From NCBI GenBank assembly GCA_902609855.1, contig CACLTL010000001.1, forward strand, positions 186,001-250,000: 64,000 nt of DNA, in the 5' to 3' direction. The notes beneath the pieces are model-generated. The model did not search any database and was not told the DNA's origin. It was given only the letters and a program-made list of their open reading frames with translations. Origin of the DNA: an uncultured Pelagibacteraceae bacterium (lineage in GTDB: Bacteria; Pseudomonadota; Alphaproteobacteria; Pelagibacterales; Pelagibacteraceae). Shown in pieces: positions 53,408-63,264 of this stretch (positions are counted from its first letter, which is position 1; every line of letters starts with the position of its first letter). Made by a program: the position numbers and the translations under genes.

Positions 53408-56287
53408 TTAGGCAGTTTTTTTCATTGTATTATCACCCATTATTTCTTTAATAAATTTGCCAGTATAACTCTCTTTTACAGTTGAAACTTTTTCAGGCGT
53501 GCCTTCAGCAATAATTTTTCCACCATTAATACCGCCTTCCGGTCCCATATCAATTATATGATCAGCTGTTTTTATGACATCTAAATTATGCTCGATTACT
53601 ACTACTGTATTTCCTGTGTTTGCAAATGCTTGAAGTATTTCTAATAATTTTTTTATGTCGTGCGAATGTAACCCTGTTGTTGGTTCATCTAATATATATA
53701 AAGTTCTTCCTGTAGGTCTTTTTGACAATTCTTTTGCAAGTTTTATCCTCTGAGCTTCACCACCAGATAATGTAGTAGCTTGCTGACCTATTTTCATATA
53801 TCCAAGACCAACATGTTTTAATGTTATTAATTTTGATCTTATACTTTGTATGTTTTCAAAAAACTCACACCCTTCATCGACAGTCATATCTAAAACATCT
53901 GCAATATTCTTATTTTTGAATCTAATCTCTAATGTTTCTCTATTATATCTTGCTCCTTTACAAGTATCACAGGGAATAAAGACATCGGGTAAAAAATGCA
54001 TCTCATAAGTAATTACGCCATCACCTTCACACGTTTCACATCTTCCACCTTTTACATTAAATGAGTACCTTCCAACTTTATAACCTCTAGCTTTTGACTC
54101 AGGTAAACCTGCAAACCATTCTCTAATAGGTCCAAAGGCACCAGTGTAAGTAGCGGGATTTGATCGTGGTGTTCTTCCAATTGGAGATTGATCTATATCA
54201 ATAATTTTATCAATTAATTCTGTTCCTTTAAAACCTGTAAATGCTTTTGGAACTTTACGGCTTTTATTTTTGTTTAACATTAAGTTAAATGCATTATACA
54301 GAGTATGTAAAATTAGTGTGGATTTTCCACTACCTGAAACACCAGTGACACAAGTAAAAGTTCCAACTGGTATTTTTAAATTTACTTTTTTCAAATTATT
54401 TCCACTTGCACCACTTATTTCAATATATCTTCCATTTTTTGCAGATCTTCTTTTTTTGGGAATAGCTATAAATTTCTTTCCTGATAAATAATCACCAGTA
54501 ATACTTTTTTCATTTGAAATAATTTCTTTTACACTTCCATTAGCTACTATTTGTCCACCATTTAACCCAGCTTCTGGTCCAATATCAATAATGTGATCTG
54601 AATTTTCCATGGTTTCAATATCATGCTCAACAACAATTACTGTATTTCCTAAATCTCTTAATTTTTTAAGAGCCTTGATTAGTTTTTTATTATCTCTTTG
54701 ATGTAAACCAATTGAAGGTTCATCTAAAACATATAAGACTCCTGTAAGACCTGAACCAATTTGAGAAGCCAACCTTATTCTTTGTGCCTCTCCACCTGAT
54801 AAAGTTCCAGATTCTCTAGATAATGTTAAATAATTTAAACCAACATTTAAAAGAAAATTTAGTCTTTCGTTTATTTCTTTTAGAATATGTTGTGCTATTT
54901 TATTTTCTCGTTCAGTTAATACGTTTTGTAAGTTTTCAAACCATTTTTGAGCATCATCAATAGATTTTTCTGTGACTTCACTTATATTTAATGAATTAAT
55001 TTTTACACAAAGAGCTTCGTCTTTTAATCTCATTCCTTTACATTTTTCACAAGCTGTTTCACTTTGATACTGTGATATCTCTTCTCTTTTCCACTCACTA
55101 TCAGTTTCTAAATAACGTCTTTCGAGATTATTAATTACACCCTCAAATGTTTTTTTAGTTGTGTAAGCTTCATACCCATCATCGTATGAAAATTTTATCT
55201 CTTCTTCATCTGAACCATATAAAATGACGTCTTGAATTTTCTTCGGGATTTTCCTCCATGAATCAGTCATATTAATTTTATAATGTTTCGCAATCGATGC
55301 TAAAGTTTGCGCATAATATAGAGATGTAGATTTAGCCCAAGGTTCAATTACACCATCTTGAAGACTTTTTTTGGGATTTGATATAACTAAGTTTGGGTCA
55401 ACATTAAGATTATGCCCGATACCCTCGCATTCTTCACATGCTCCATAAGGTGAGTTGAAGGAAAAAAGCCTAGGTTCAATTTCTTCAATTGTGAAGCCAC
55501 TTTCAGGACATGAAAATTTTGAAGAAAAAGTCATAGTTTCAAGTTTTCTAAATTTCTTAGGCAGTGTTTCGTTTTCGTATTCAACTACCAGCAGTCCATT
55601 TGAGAGATTTATTGCAGTTTCTACACTATCAGCCAATCTGTTTCCTAGATTAGAATTTAAAATTACTCTATCTACAATTACTGAAATTTCGTGTTTAAGT
55701 TTTTTATTTAAATTTGGAAACTCATCTATATTTAAGTATTTTCCATCTACTTTTAGTTTCGTAAAACCTCTCTTTTTATAATTTAAAATTTCTTTTTTAT
55801 ACTCTCCTTTTCTACCTCTAACTATTGGAGCGAGGAGATAAATCGTACTATCTTTGGGAAGTTTTTTAATTTTATCAACCATTTCACTTACAGCCTGCGA
55901 AACAATCGGTTTACCTGTGAATGGAGAATAAGGAATTCCAACTCTTGCAAAAAGTACTCTCATGTAGTCATATATTTCTGTTACTGTTGCTACAGTTGAC
56001 CTCGGATTTTTGGATGTATTTTTTTGCTCTATCGATATAGCTGGACTTAAGCCTTCGATCAAATCCACTTTAGGTTTTTTCATTTTATCCAAGAACTGCC
56101 TTGCATAAGAAGAGAGACTTTCCACATATCTTCTTTGACCTTCAGCATAAATCGTATCAAAAGCTAACGACGATTTTCCAGACCCAGATAGACCTGTTAT
56201 GACGACTAATTTCTCTTTTGGTATTTCAAGAGAAACATTTTTTAAATTGTGTTCTTTAGCGCCTTTTACAACGATTTTTTTCAACAT
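53408..56287 (-). CDS. uvrA: Excinuclease ABC subunit A
   Basis: Damage-recognition ATPase of nucleotide excision repair, 959 residues with two ABC modules. Walker A motifs are [13 protein letters not shown] and [12 protein letters not shown]; signatures [14 protein letters not shown] and [14 protein letters not shown] occur in turn. Zinc modules are visible as CEKCKG and the pair CETCEGDG...CDTCKG, and [15 protein letters not shown] matches the first finger. It is divergent from ssb across 101 AT-rich bases in which I find no obvious alphaproteobacterial SOS box. Confidence 0.97.
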   Translation of the reverse strand: MLKKIVVKGAKEHNLKNVSLEIPKEKLVVITGLSGSGKSSLAFDTIYAEGQRRYVESLSSYARQFLDKMKKPKVDLIEGLSPAISIEQKNTSKNPRSTVATVTEIYDYMRVLFARVGIPYSPFTGKPIVSQAVSEMVDKIKKLPKDSTIYLLAPIVRGRKGEYKKEILNYKKRGFTKLKVDGKYLNIDEFPNLNKKLKHEISVIVDRVILNSNLGNRLADSVETAINLSNGLLVVEYENETLPKKFRKLETMTFSSKFSCPESGFTIEEIEPRLFSFNSPYGACEECEGIGHNLNVDPNLVISNPKKSLQDGVIEPWAKSTSLYYAQTLASIAKHYKINMTDSWRKIPKKIQDVILYGSDEEEIKFSYDDGYEAYTTKKTFEGVINNLERRYLETDSEWKREEISQYQSETACEKCKGMRLKDEALCVKINSLNISEVTEKSIDDAQKWFENLQNVLTERENKIAQHILKEINERLNFLLNVGLNYLTLSRESGTLSGGEAQRIRLASQIGSGLTGVLYVLDEPSIGLHQRDNKKLIKALKKLRDLGNTVIVVEHDIETMENSDHIIDIGPEAGLNGGQIVANGSVKEIISNEKSITGDYLSGKKFIAIPKKRRSAKNGRYIEISGASGNNLKKVNLKIPVGTFTCVTGVSGSGKSTLILHTLYNAFNLMLNKNKSRKVPKAFTGFKGTELIDKIIDIDQSPIGRTPRSNPATYTGAFGPIREWFAGLPESKARGYKVGRYSFNVKGGRCETCEGDGVITYEMHFLPDVFIPCDTCKGARYNRETLEIRFKNKNIADVLDMTVDEGCEFFENIQSIRSKLITLKHVGLGYMKIGQQATTLSGGEAQRIKLAKELSKRPTGRTLYILDEPTTGLHSHDIKKLLEILQAFANTGNTVVVIEHNLDVIKTADHIIDMGPEGGINGGKIIAEGTPEKVSTVKESYTGKFIKEIMGDNTMKKTA

Positions 56288-56388
56288 CTTTTTTCCTTAA
56301 AATAACATACACCTTATAATTATTAATTAATTATGATATAAATAATGACTTTTTATAAATAATAAATCAAAATTTATTCAAAATTATT

Positions 56389-56847
56389 ATGGCAGGAAGT
56401 TTAAATAAAGTACAATTAATAGGTCGTTTAGGCGCAGATCCTGAAATTAAGCAAATGGTAAATGGAAAAAGCGTTGCTAGGCTTAGCATAGCAACAAGTC
56501 AAACCTGGAAAGATAAATCTAGTGGTGAGAGAAAAGAAAAAACTGAGTGGCACAGAATTGTTATATTTAATGAAGGATTAGTAAATGTTGTTCAACAATA
56601 TGTAAAAAAGGGTGCTAATGTTTATATTGAAGGCCAACTAAGTACTAGAAAATGGAAGGATGAGTCTACTGGTCAAGATAAATATTCAACAGAAATAGTT
56701 CTACAAGGGTACAATTCTAGTTTAACAATGCTAGATAGTAGAGGCAATAACGGAAATTCAAATCTTGTATCAGAGAATAAAAGCTCATTACCAAATGAAA
56801 ACCTAAATCAGGATAGCTCTGATTTAGATGATGAAATTCCATTCTAA
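56389..56847 (+). CDS. ssb: Single-stranded DNA-binding protein
   Basis: 152 residues: an N-terminal OB fold (LNKVQLIGRLGADPE, TEWHRIVIFNEGL, YIEGQLSTRKWKD), an Asn/Ser-rich linker of about 35 residues, and the acidic tip DLDDEIPF that recruits repair and replication partners. Divergent from uvrA and followed 5 bases later by gyrA, a classic alphaproteobacterial arrangement. Confidence 0.97.
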   Translation: MAGSLNKVQLIGRLGADPEIKQMVNGKSVARLSIATSQTWKDKSSGERKEKTEWHRIVIFNEGLVNVVQQYVKKGANVYIEGQLSTRKWKDESTGQDKYSTEIVLQGYNSSLTMLDSRGNNGNSNLVSENKSSLPNENLNQDSSDLDDEIPF

Positions 56848-56852
56848 ATTTC

Positions 56853-59426
56853 ATGGATAAAAATACTGTAGAGAGCAAAAAATCTTTTAAACCTATTTTT
56901 GTACAAGATGAAATGAGTTCATCTTATCTATCTTATGCTATGAGCGTAATAGTAAGTAGAGCTCTTCCAGATGTAAGAGATGGATTAAAACCAGTACATA
57001 GAAGAATTATATTTGCCATGTATAAAGGTGGTTACGACTGGTCGAAACCTTTTAGAAAATCTGCCCGAATAGTAGGAGATGTAATTGGTAAGTATCATCC
57101 ACATGGAGATCAGTCTGTTTATGATGCATTGGTAAGATTAGTTCAAGATTTTTCAATGAGCGTTCCACTAATTACAGGACAAGGAAATTTTGGCTCTATT
57201 GACGGAGATCCTCCTGCAGCCATGAGGTATACAGAGACAAAATTAGCAAGAATTGCACAATTTTTAACAGAAGATTTAGAAAAAAATACTGTTAACTATA
57301 GAAGTAATTACGATGAAACAGAAAAGGAACCTGAAGTTTTACCCTCACAGTACCCTAATATTTTAGTCAATGGCGCTGGAGGTATAGCAGTAGGAATGGC
57401 AACAAGTATTCCCCCTCATAATTTAGGTGAAATTATAAATGGTACGATAGCTTATATAAATAACAAAGATATTACGATCGCTCAACTAATGAAACATATA
57501 CCAGGTCCAGATTTTCCAACAGGTGGAATTATTATTGGAAAAGATATTATTAAACAAGGTTACAACAAAGGTAGAGGTTCTTTTAAGATTAGAGGTGAAA
57601 TTGAGTTAGAGGAAAAAAAAAGTGGTAGAGAAACATTAATTATAAAATCAATTCCCTATCAGGTTAATAAATCTATCTTAATTGAGAAAATTGCTCAACT
57701 TGTGAGAGATAAAAAAATTGAGGGTATAAGAGATATAAGAGATGAGTCTAATAGAGAGGGTATAAGAGTAGTTATAGAGTTGCGAAAAGCTGTAGAGCCT
57801 GAAACAATTAGAAGACAGTTATTTAAACTTACAAACATTGAAAGTTCTTTTGGTTTTAACACACTAGCTATTGTTGATAACAAACCAAAAATTTTAAATT
57901 TAAAAGATTTTATTTCTGAATTCCTAAAATTTAGAGAAGACACAGTTATAAAAAGAGTAAAATATGATTTAAAAAAAGCTGAAGAGAGAGCTCATATTTT
58001 AATAGGTTTAGCTACAGCTGTTGAAAATATCGATGAAATAATAAAAATTATTAAGAAGTCAAAAGATTCAGACACAGCAAAGAAAAATCTTTTATCCAAA
58101 AAATGGAAAATTAAAAGAAGTGTAAAGTTAATTTCATTAATTGAAAGAAAAAAAAATGTAACTAGCTATTCTTTATCTAGCGATCAAGTTGATGCAATTT
58201 TAGAACTTAGATTACAAAAATTAACAGCCTATGGAATAGGAGAAATTGAAACTGAGATAACAAAATTAGCAAAATTGATTGTTGAGTTTAACAAAATTAT
58301 CAATTCTAAAAAAGCTCTTTACAAACTAATTACTGAAGAATTAGAAAAAATAAAAGACAAATTTGCAAAACCTAGAAAAACTAAAATTATTGACGCTGTA
58401 CTAAATTATAATATAGAAGAAACAATTCAAAAAGAGTCTGTTGTTATAAGTATAACTAATCAAGGATATATTAAACGTAGTCCTTTAAGTTCCTTAAAAG
58501 CTCAGAAAAGAGGAGGAAAAGGTAAGACAGGCATCTCTACAAGAGAAGAAGATTTTGTTGTACAAATATTTACTGCAAATACACATACACCTGTGCTTTT
58601 TTTTTCAACACAAGGTTTAGTATACAAAATCAAAGCGCATAAAATACCTGAGGGAACAGCTGCTTCTAAAGGCAAATCTATTTTCAATATTTTACCTCTT
58701 AAAAGTCATCATTCAATTAGTTCTATTATGCCCTTACCTGAAGACGAAGCTGAGTGGAAAAATTTAATGGTTATTTTTGCAACTGCTAAAGGAAACATAA
58801 GAAAGAATACCCTTGAAGATTTTGTAAATATTAATAATAGCGGCAAAATTGCAATGAAATTAGATCAAGATGATAGAATTATAGGTGTTAAGATATGTAG
58901 AGATGATCAGGATATTTTATTAAGTACACAATTTGGAAAATGTATTAGATTTAAATCTAGAAAATTAAGATTATTTAAAGGCAGAGCCTCTAAAGGTATA
59001 AAAGGTATCCAGCTAGTTGATAAAGATAAAGTAATATCAGTTTCGATTTTAGATAACAGTAAAATTGACTCAAAAACTATTAGTAAAGATAAAAAAATCA
59101 AAGACGGTATTGATAAATTTATTTTATCTGTTTCTGAAAATGGATATGGAAAAAGATCATCTTATTTAGATTACAGGGTAACAAATAGAGGCGGAAAGGG
59201 AATCATAGGAATTATCAACTCACCAAGAAATGGAAATATAGCTTCGTCTTTAGTAGTAAATGAAACAGATGAGATTATTTTATCAACTGATAAAGGAAGC
59301 ATTATGCGTTGCGCTGTAAAGGAAATTAGAGTTGCCGGCCGTAACACTCAAGGTGTTAGAATTAAAAAATTATCTGGTAGCGAAAAAGTTGTTTCTGTGA
59401 TTAAAATTGAAGACAACATACAATAA
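56853..59426 (+). CDS. gyrA: DNA gyrase subunit A
   Basis: 857-residue A subunit of the supercoiling topoisomerase. The DNA-cleaving tyrosine is Tyr126 in AMRYTETKL. The GyrA box is present as QKRGGKG near residue 550, followed by the C-terminal beta-pinwheel, which distinguishes it from ParC. The quinolone region reads HPHGDQSVYDAL, so the residue equivalent to E. coli Ser83 is Gln87, while Asp91 (E. coli Asp87) is kept. It lies between ssb and coaD with 2-5 base spacers. Confidence 0.96.
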   Translation: MDKNTVESKKSFKPIFVQDEMSSSYLSYAMSVIVSRALPDVRDGLKPVHRRIIFAMYKGGYDWSKPFRKSARIVGDVIGKYHPHGDQSVYDALVRLVQDFSMSVPLITGQGNFGSIDGDPPAAMRYTETKLARIAQFLTEDLEKNTVNYRSNYDETEKEPEVLPSQYPNILVNGAGGIAVGMATSIPPHNLGEIINGTIAYINNKDITIAQLMKHIPGPDFPTGGIIIGKDIIKQGYNKGRGSFKIRGEIELEEKKSGRETLIIKSIPYQVNKSILIEKIAQLVRDKKIEGIRDIRDESNREGIRVVIELRKAVEPETIRRQLFKLTNIESSFGFNTLAIVDNKPKILNLKDFISEFLKFREDTVIKRVKYDLKKAEERAHILIGLATAVENIDEIIKIIKKSKDSDTAKKNLLSKKWKIKRSVKLISLIERKKNVTSYSLSSDQVDAILELRLQKLTAYGIGEIETEITKLAKLIVEFNKIINSKKALYKLITEELEKIKDKFAKPRKTKIIDAVLNYNIEETIQKESVVISITNQGYIKRSPLSSLKAQKRGGKGKTGISTREEDFVVQIFTANTHTPVLFFSTQGLVYKIKAHKIPEGTAASKGKSIFNILPLKSHHSISSIMPLPEDEAEWKNLMVIFATAKGNIRKNTLEDFVNINNSGKIAMKLDQDDRIIGVKICRDDQDILLSTQFGKCIRFKSRKLRLFKGRASKGIKGIQLVDKDKVISVSILDNSKIDSKTISKDKKIKDGIDKFILSVSENGYGKRSSYLDYRVTNRGGKGIIGIINSPRNGNIASSLVVNETDEIILSTDKGSIMRCAVKEIRVAGRNTQGVRIKKLSGSEKVVSVIKIEDNIQ

Positions 59427-59428
59427 GA

Positions 59429-59917
59429 ATGAGAACCGCTATTTATCCAGGCACTTTTGATCCAATAACATATGGCCATATAGATGTAATAAAAAAATCT
59501 TTAAATATATTTGATAGATTAATTGTTGCCACAACAGATAACATAAATAAAAATTATTATTTTTCCATAGAGGATAGATTAAGTATTATTCATAATTCAT
59601 TATTTAAAGATTTGAAATTGAACAAAACGAAGATAAAAGTTGTTTCGTTTGATAACCTTACGATAGATTTATGTAAAAAATATAAAGCTAATACAATTAT
59701 TAGAGGTTTAAGAGCGGTTTCTGATTTTGAATACGAATTCCAGTTAGCCGGTATGAACAAAAAATTGAATTCAAAAATTGATACTATGTTTTTAATGTCT
59801 GATGTAGAGAACCAAATTATTTCATCAAAATTTGTTAAAGAAATTGCAAGTTTAGGAGGAAAAATTGATAGATTTGTGACTAAGTCAACTGTTAAAATCT
59901 TACAAAATAAAAATTAA
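59429..59917 (+). CDS. coaD: Phosphopantetheine adenylyltransferase
   Basis: Fourth step of coenzyme A synthesis. 162 residues. The nucleotidyltransferase motif is PGTFDPITYGHIDVI, the substrate segment is TIIRGLRAVSDFEYE, and the C-terminal ISSKFVKEIA completes the family pattern. It shares one base with the next gene (TAATG). Confidence 0.96.
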   Translation: MRTAIYPGTFDPITYGHIDVIKKSLNIFDRLIVATTDNINKNYYFSIEDRLSIIHNSLFKDLKLNKTKIKVVSFDNLTIDLCKKYKANTIIRGLRAVSDFEYEFQLAGMNKKLNSKIDTMFLMSDVENQIISSKFVKEIASLGGKIDRFVTKSTVKILQNKN

Positions 59918-60477
59918 TGAAAAAAAAATTTTTCTATTTATTTATCTTTTTTTTTAGTCTAGTAACTACTAAAGCAATTGCTCTAAATAATATTATGATT
60001 TTAAAATTGACTTACGGCGATGTAGAAATAGAACTTTATCCAGATAAAGCACCTAATCACGTTAAAAGATTCAAAGATCTGGCTGATAGTGGAAAATATG
60101 ACGGAGTTGTTTTTCACAGAGTGATAGATGGTTTTATGGCTCAAACAGGTGATGTAAAATTTGGAAATTCAAATAGTGCAGAGTTTAATTTATCTTTAGC
60201 TGGTACAGGTGGATCGGATTTACCTAATTTAAAAGCTGAATTCAGTGACGTTGCTCACACTAGAGGAATAATTTCAGCGGCAAGATCAGCCGATCCTAAT
60301 AGCGCAAACAGTCAATTTTTTATTTGTTTTGACTCAGCACCGCATTTAGATAGACAATATTCTGCCTTTGGAAAAGTAATTAAAGGCATGGAATTTATAG
60401 ATATGATTAAAAAAGGTGATCCTAACAGTGGTTCGGTTCCAGAACCTGATAAGATAATTTCTCTTAGATCAAAATAA
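59917..60477 (+). CDS. ppiA: Peptidyl-prolyl cis-trans isomerase (cyclophilin), exported
   Basis: 186-residue cyclophilin with an N-terminal signal peptide (FFYLFIFFFSLVTTKAIA), so it acts in the periplasm. Catalytic cyclophilin blocks are VVFHRVIDGFMAQTGD, the SARSADPNSANSQFFICF segment and YSAFGKVIKGMEFID. Sits between coaD and tgt, where alphaproteobacteria usually carry one or two cyclophilin genes followed by queA; queA is not here. Confidence 0.92.
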   Translation: MKKKFFYLFIFFFSLVTTKAIALNNIMILKLTYGDVEIELYPDKAPNHVKRFKDLADSGKYDGVVFHRVIDGFMAQTGDVKFGNSNSAEFNLSLAGTGGSDLPNLKAEFSDVAHTRGIISAARSADPNSANSQFFICFDSAPHLDRQYSAFGKVIKGMEFIDMIKKGDPNSGSVPEPDKIISLRSK

Positions 60478-60483
60478 AATCTA

Positions 60484-61599
60484 ATGCCAAATAATGAATT
60501 TTCTTTTGAGTTAATTACTCAAGATGTCAAAGCTAGGTTTGGGAGAATCTTCACACCAAGAGGTATTATAGATACACCTGCTTTCATGCCAGTTGGAACT
60601 CAAGGCACAGTCAAAGGCATTTTCACAGATGATATTATAAAAACAAACACACAAATTATTTTAGGAAATACTTATCATTTATTGTTGAGACCTGGAGTTC
60701 AAGTATTAGAAAAATTTAAAGGTCTACATAATTTTATGAATTGGAGAAAACCAATTTTAACTGACTCGGGTGGATATCAGATAATGTCTTTATCAAAATT
60801 TAATAAAATTGATTTAAAAATAGGAGCTATATTCAATTCACATTTAGATGGAAAGAAAATAATTTTAAGTCCTGAAAAAAGTATTCAGGTTCAAAAGGCT
60901 ATAAATTCTGATATTATTATGGTTTTAGATGAGTGCCCCAAACTCACAAATGACAAAAAAATTTTATCTAAAGCAATTGATGTTTCAACCAATTGGGCTA
61001 AAAGAAGTAAAATCGAATTTGGAAATGATAGGTCTAAAGCCTTATTTGGAATAGTTCAGGGTGGATTATACAAAGATTTAAGAATTGAAAGTATAGAAAA
61101 ACTTTTGGATATTAATTTTAACGGGTATGCAATGGGTGGTCTAGCTGTTGGTGAAAAACAATCAGAAATGTTTAAGATTTTAAATGAAACAACTAATTAT
61201 CTACCAAAAGATAAACCTAGATATTTAATGGGCGTTGGCACCCCATCAGATATTTTAGGAGCAGTCAGTGAAGGAATCGATATGTTTGATTGTGTGATGC
61301 CTACAAGATCAGGCCGAACAGGTTTAGCTTTTACTTGGCAAGGCAAGCTTAACCTTAAAAATTCTAAATTTCAAAATGATAAGTCACCTTTAGACGAAAG
61401 CTGCGAAATAAGAGGACTGAACAAATATTCAAAGAGTTATTTAAATCATTTGATCAAATCTAACGAAATGATGGCTTCAATGCTTATTTCTTTACATAAT
61501 ATATATTTTTACCAACAATTTATGCGCGAAATTCAAAAGAGTATTCAGAATGGCACATTCCAATATTTTTATAAAAAATATATAAATTTATTTGATTAA
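60484..61599 (+). CDS. tgt: Queuine/preQ1 tRNA-guanine transglycosylase with degenerate zinc site
   Basis: 371-residue TIM-barrel enzyme that swaps the wobble guanine of GUN anticodons for a queuosine precursor. Catalytic and base-recognition motifs are kept: DSGGYQIMSL, VLDECP, MGGLAVGE and FDCVMPTR. The zinc motif is not. Where bacterial Tgt have Cys-x-Cys-x2-Cys, this protein has C307-EIRGL, keeping only the first Cys; His338 (SLHNIYFY) is kept. Metal binding is therefore doubtful, although the surrounding KYSKSYLNHL helix is normal. It ends 45 bases before tRNA-Lys. Confidence 0.93.
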   Translation: MPNNEFSFELITQDVKARFGRIFTPRGIIDTPAFMPVGTQGTVKGIFTDDIIKTNTQIILGNTYHLLLRPGVQVLEKFKGLHNFMNWRKPILTDSGGYQIMSLSKFNKIDLKIGAIFNSHLDGKKIILSPEKSIQVQKAINSDIIMVLDECPKLTNDKKILSKAIDVSTNWAKRSKIEFGNDRSKALFGIVQGGLYKDLRIESIEKLLDINFNGYAMGGLAVGEKQSEMFKILNETTNYLPKDKPRYLMGVGTPSDILGAVSEGIDMFDCVMPTRSGRTGLAFTWQGKLNLKNSKFQNDKSPLDESCEIRGLNKYSKSYLNHLIKSNEMMASMLISLHNIYFYQQFMREIQKSIQNGTFQYFYKKYINLFD

Positions 61600-61644
61600 T
61601 TATTTGAAATTTAATTAATAAGTATATAAAAGAACATATTTTTA

Positions 61645-61720
61645 GGGCCCTTAGCTCAGTTGGTAGAGCACCTCCCTTTTAAGGAGGGTGTCGATGGTTC
61701 GAGTCCATCAGGGCTCACCA
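61645..61720 (+). tRNA. tRNA-Lys (anticodon TTT)
   Basis: Acceptor GGGCCCT pairs with AGGGCTC, with one G-U pair. Anticodon stem CCTCC/GGAGG encloses CTTTTAA (anticodon 61678-61680). The T loop is TTCGAGT, the discriminator is A and CCA is encoded. It reads the very abundant AAA/AAG codons of this genome. Confidence 0.97.
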
Positions 61721-61723
61721 CTT

Positions 61724-62557
61724 TTAAACTTTGATTGGCGGATATTTAATTATTACTTCACTGATCCAATCTTTTAAATTCTCAATTCTTTTTTTACTAC
61801 TTGGATGAGTGCTTAAAAAAACTGGTGGCTCTTTCCCTTTATTTTTTTTACCCATTCTTTCCCATAATTTTATGGACTCTCTTATATCGTAACCAGATAA
61901 AGAAGAAAAAATTAAACCTAAATAATCTGCTTCAGTTTCCTGTTTTCTTCCAAAAGGATTCATAATTCCTAGTTGAAAAATATCTAAGCCAGTATTTTGT
62001 CCAACAGTATTTCTTGTTCTATTAATTGCACCACCTAAAAAAATATCAGCAACTGTTGTTCCTAAATTAATAGTCATAGCATGGCTCATTCTCTCCAAAG
62101 AATGTCTAGCTACAGCATGAGCAATTTCATGGCCCATTACAATTGAAAGCGCATTAATATTTTTTGTAACTTTTAGTAATCCGGTGTACACAGCAATTTT
62201 CCCGCCAGGCATACACCAGGCATTTACTACTTTATCATTATCAACCAAAACATAATCCCAACTAAAATTTTTAGTGGGATCTGGTTTACCTTGTTGTTCA
62301 AAGAAAGCACTTACTGCAATTTCCATTTTTTTTCCAATATTTTCTATTTCCCTTAATTTTGGACCATTTGTAATTAACTTTGATTTACTTCTAAAATTTT
62401 CATACGCAGCAGCAGCCTGTCTATTAACACGCGACTCAGAAATAATACTAAGCTGTTTTCTTTCCGTAATAGGAACTGTTGTACAGGACGGCAAAATTAA
62501 AGAGCAACAACTACATCCAAAATAGCCAAGAAATTTTCTTCTATTTATGTTATACAT
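61724..62557 (-). CDS. M48-family zinc metalloprotease with twin-arginine lipoprotein signal
   Basis: 277-residue BepA/LoiP-like protease. The zinc site is HEIAH (143-147) with the downstream Glu in ETEAD (207-211). The N-terminus NRRKFLGYF carries two arginines (6-7) followed by a short Cys-rich hydrophobic stretch and a lipobox LPSC (Cys25). This reads as a Tat-exported lipoprotein, probably acting in outer-membrane protein quality control. The Tat genes are about 13 kb away in this window. Its stop is 4 bases after tRNA-Lys, in convergent orientation. Confidence 0.9.
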   Translation of the reverse strand: MYNINRRKFLGYFGCSCCSLILPSCTTVPITERKQLSIISESRVNRQAAAAYENFRSKSKLITNGPKLREIENIGKKMEIAVSAFFEQQGKPDPTKNFSWDYVLVDNDKVVNAWCMPGGKIAVYTGLLKVTKNINALSIVMGHEIAHAVARHSLERMSHAMTINLGTTVADIFLGGAINRTRNTVGQNTGLDIFQLGIMNPFGRKQETEADYLGLIFSSLSGYDIRESIKLWERMGKKNKGKEPPVFLSTHPSSKKRIENLKDWISEVIIKYPPIKV

Positions 62558-62568
62558 TTTTAAGATTT

Positions 62569-62646
62569 ATGATTTTAAATAATAAATTATTAATTGCAAT
62601 TTTTATATTAATTATAATATTTATTGTATATTCAAGCTATTCTTAA
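62569..62646 (+). CDS. Tiny membrane peptide (25 residues)
   Basis: An ATG at 62569 opens a 25-codon frame, MILNNKLL followed by about 15 hydrophobic residues and a polar end (VYSSYS). It ends 3 bases before the DUF502 start and begins 11 bases from the divergent M48 start, so it fills the spacer. Such single-helix peptides are often real but equally easy to get by chance in AT-rich DNA. Confidence 0.35.
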   Translation: MILNNKLLIAIFILIIIFIVYSSYS

Positions 62647-62649
62647 TCA

Positions 62650-63264
62650 ATGCCTAATTTAAATGTAAAAAAATCTATTTTTTCCAAAATTAGAAATAAT
62701 TTTATCGCAGGAATCGTTGTTTTGATTCCAATTGGAATTACCTTATATCTTACACTTTTTTTAATTAGAATTTCTGGTAAAATTATTCCTAAAGAAATTA
62801 ATCCTAACAACTATTTACCTTTTGATATCCCTGGTGTTGAGATAGTTATAGCTATTATAATAATTACGCTAATTGGCTGGCTATCCCTATCTTTTTTAGG
62901 AAAAAAATTTTTTGAAATATTAAATAATATTCTAAAAAAAATTCCAATTCTTAGAACCATTTATTCTGCTATTGGTCAAATGACCGAAACATTTACAAAA
63001 TCTGATAGCAAGGAAAAAAGTGTAGTTCTTCTTGAATATCCAAGAAAAGGAATATGGGCCGTTGGTTTTGCAACAAAGGAAAATAAGGGAATAATTAAAG
63101 ATAAAGTCAAGGAAGATATAATTAATATCTTTGTGCCTACAACTCCTAATCCAACGAGTGGTTTTTTATTAATGGTCCCAAAAAAAGATTTGATTTATCT
63201 AGATGTTACTTTTGAACAAGCTTCTAAGTTCATTGTTTCGGCTGGAACGACAAATATAGACTAA
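62650..63264 (+). CDS. DUF502 family membrane protein
   Basis: 204 residues with two N-terminal helices (around 15-35 and 60-85) and a soluble C-terminal domain. Family features are the FIAGIVVLIPIGITLYL helix, the IPILRTIYSAIGQM segment and the closing VFVPTTPNPTSGFLLMVP-like run. DUF502 genes sit next to recG in many alphaproteobacteria, as here. The function is unknown. Its stop overlaps the recG stop by 4 bases in convergent orientation. Confidence 0.9.
   Translation: MPNLNVKKSIFSKIRNNFIAGIVVLIPIGITLYLTLFLIRISGKIIPKEINPNNYLPFDIPGVEIVIAIIIITLIGWLSLSFLGKKFFEILNNILKKIPILRTIYSAIGQMTETFTKSDSKEKSVVLLEYPRKGIWAVGFATKENKGIIKDKVKEDIINIFVPTTPNPTSGFLLMVPKKDLIYLDVTFEQASKFIVSAGTTNID

Noticed and set aside
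55455-55781. 108-residue plus-strand open frame
   Set aside because: It lies antisense within uvrA, over a conserved zinc-finger region of the real gene.
56288-56388. SOS (LexA) operator between uvrA and ssb
   Set aside because: No GTTC-N7-GTTC pattern is found; the AATTAATTA palindromes there are simple AT-rich sequence.
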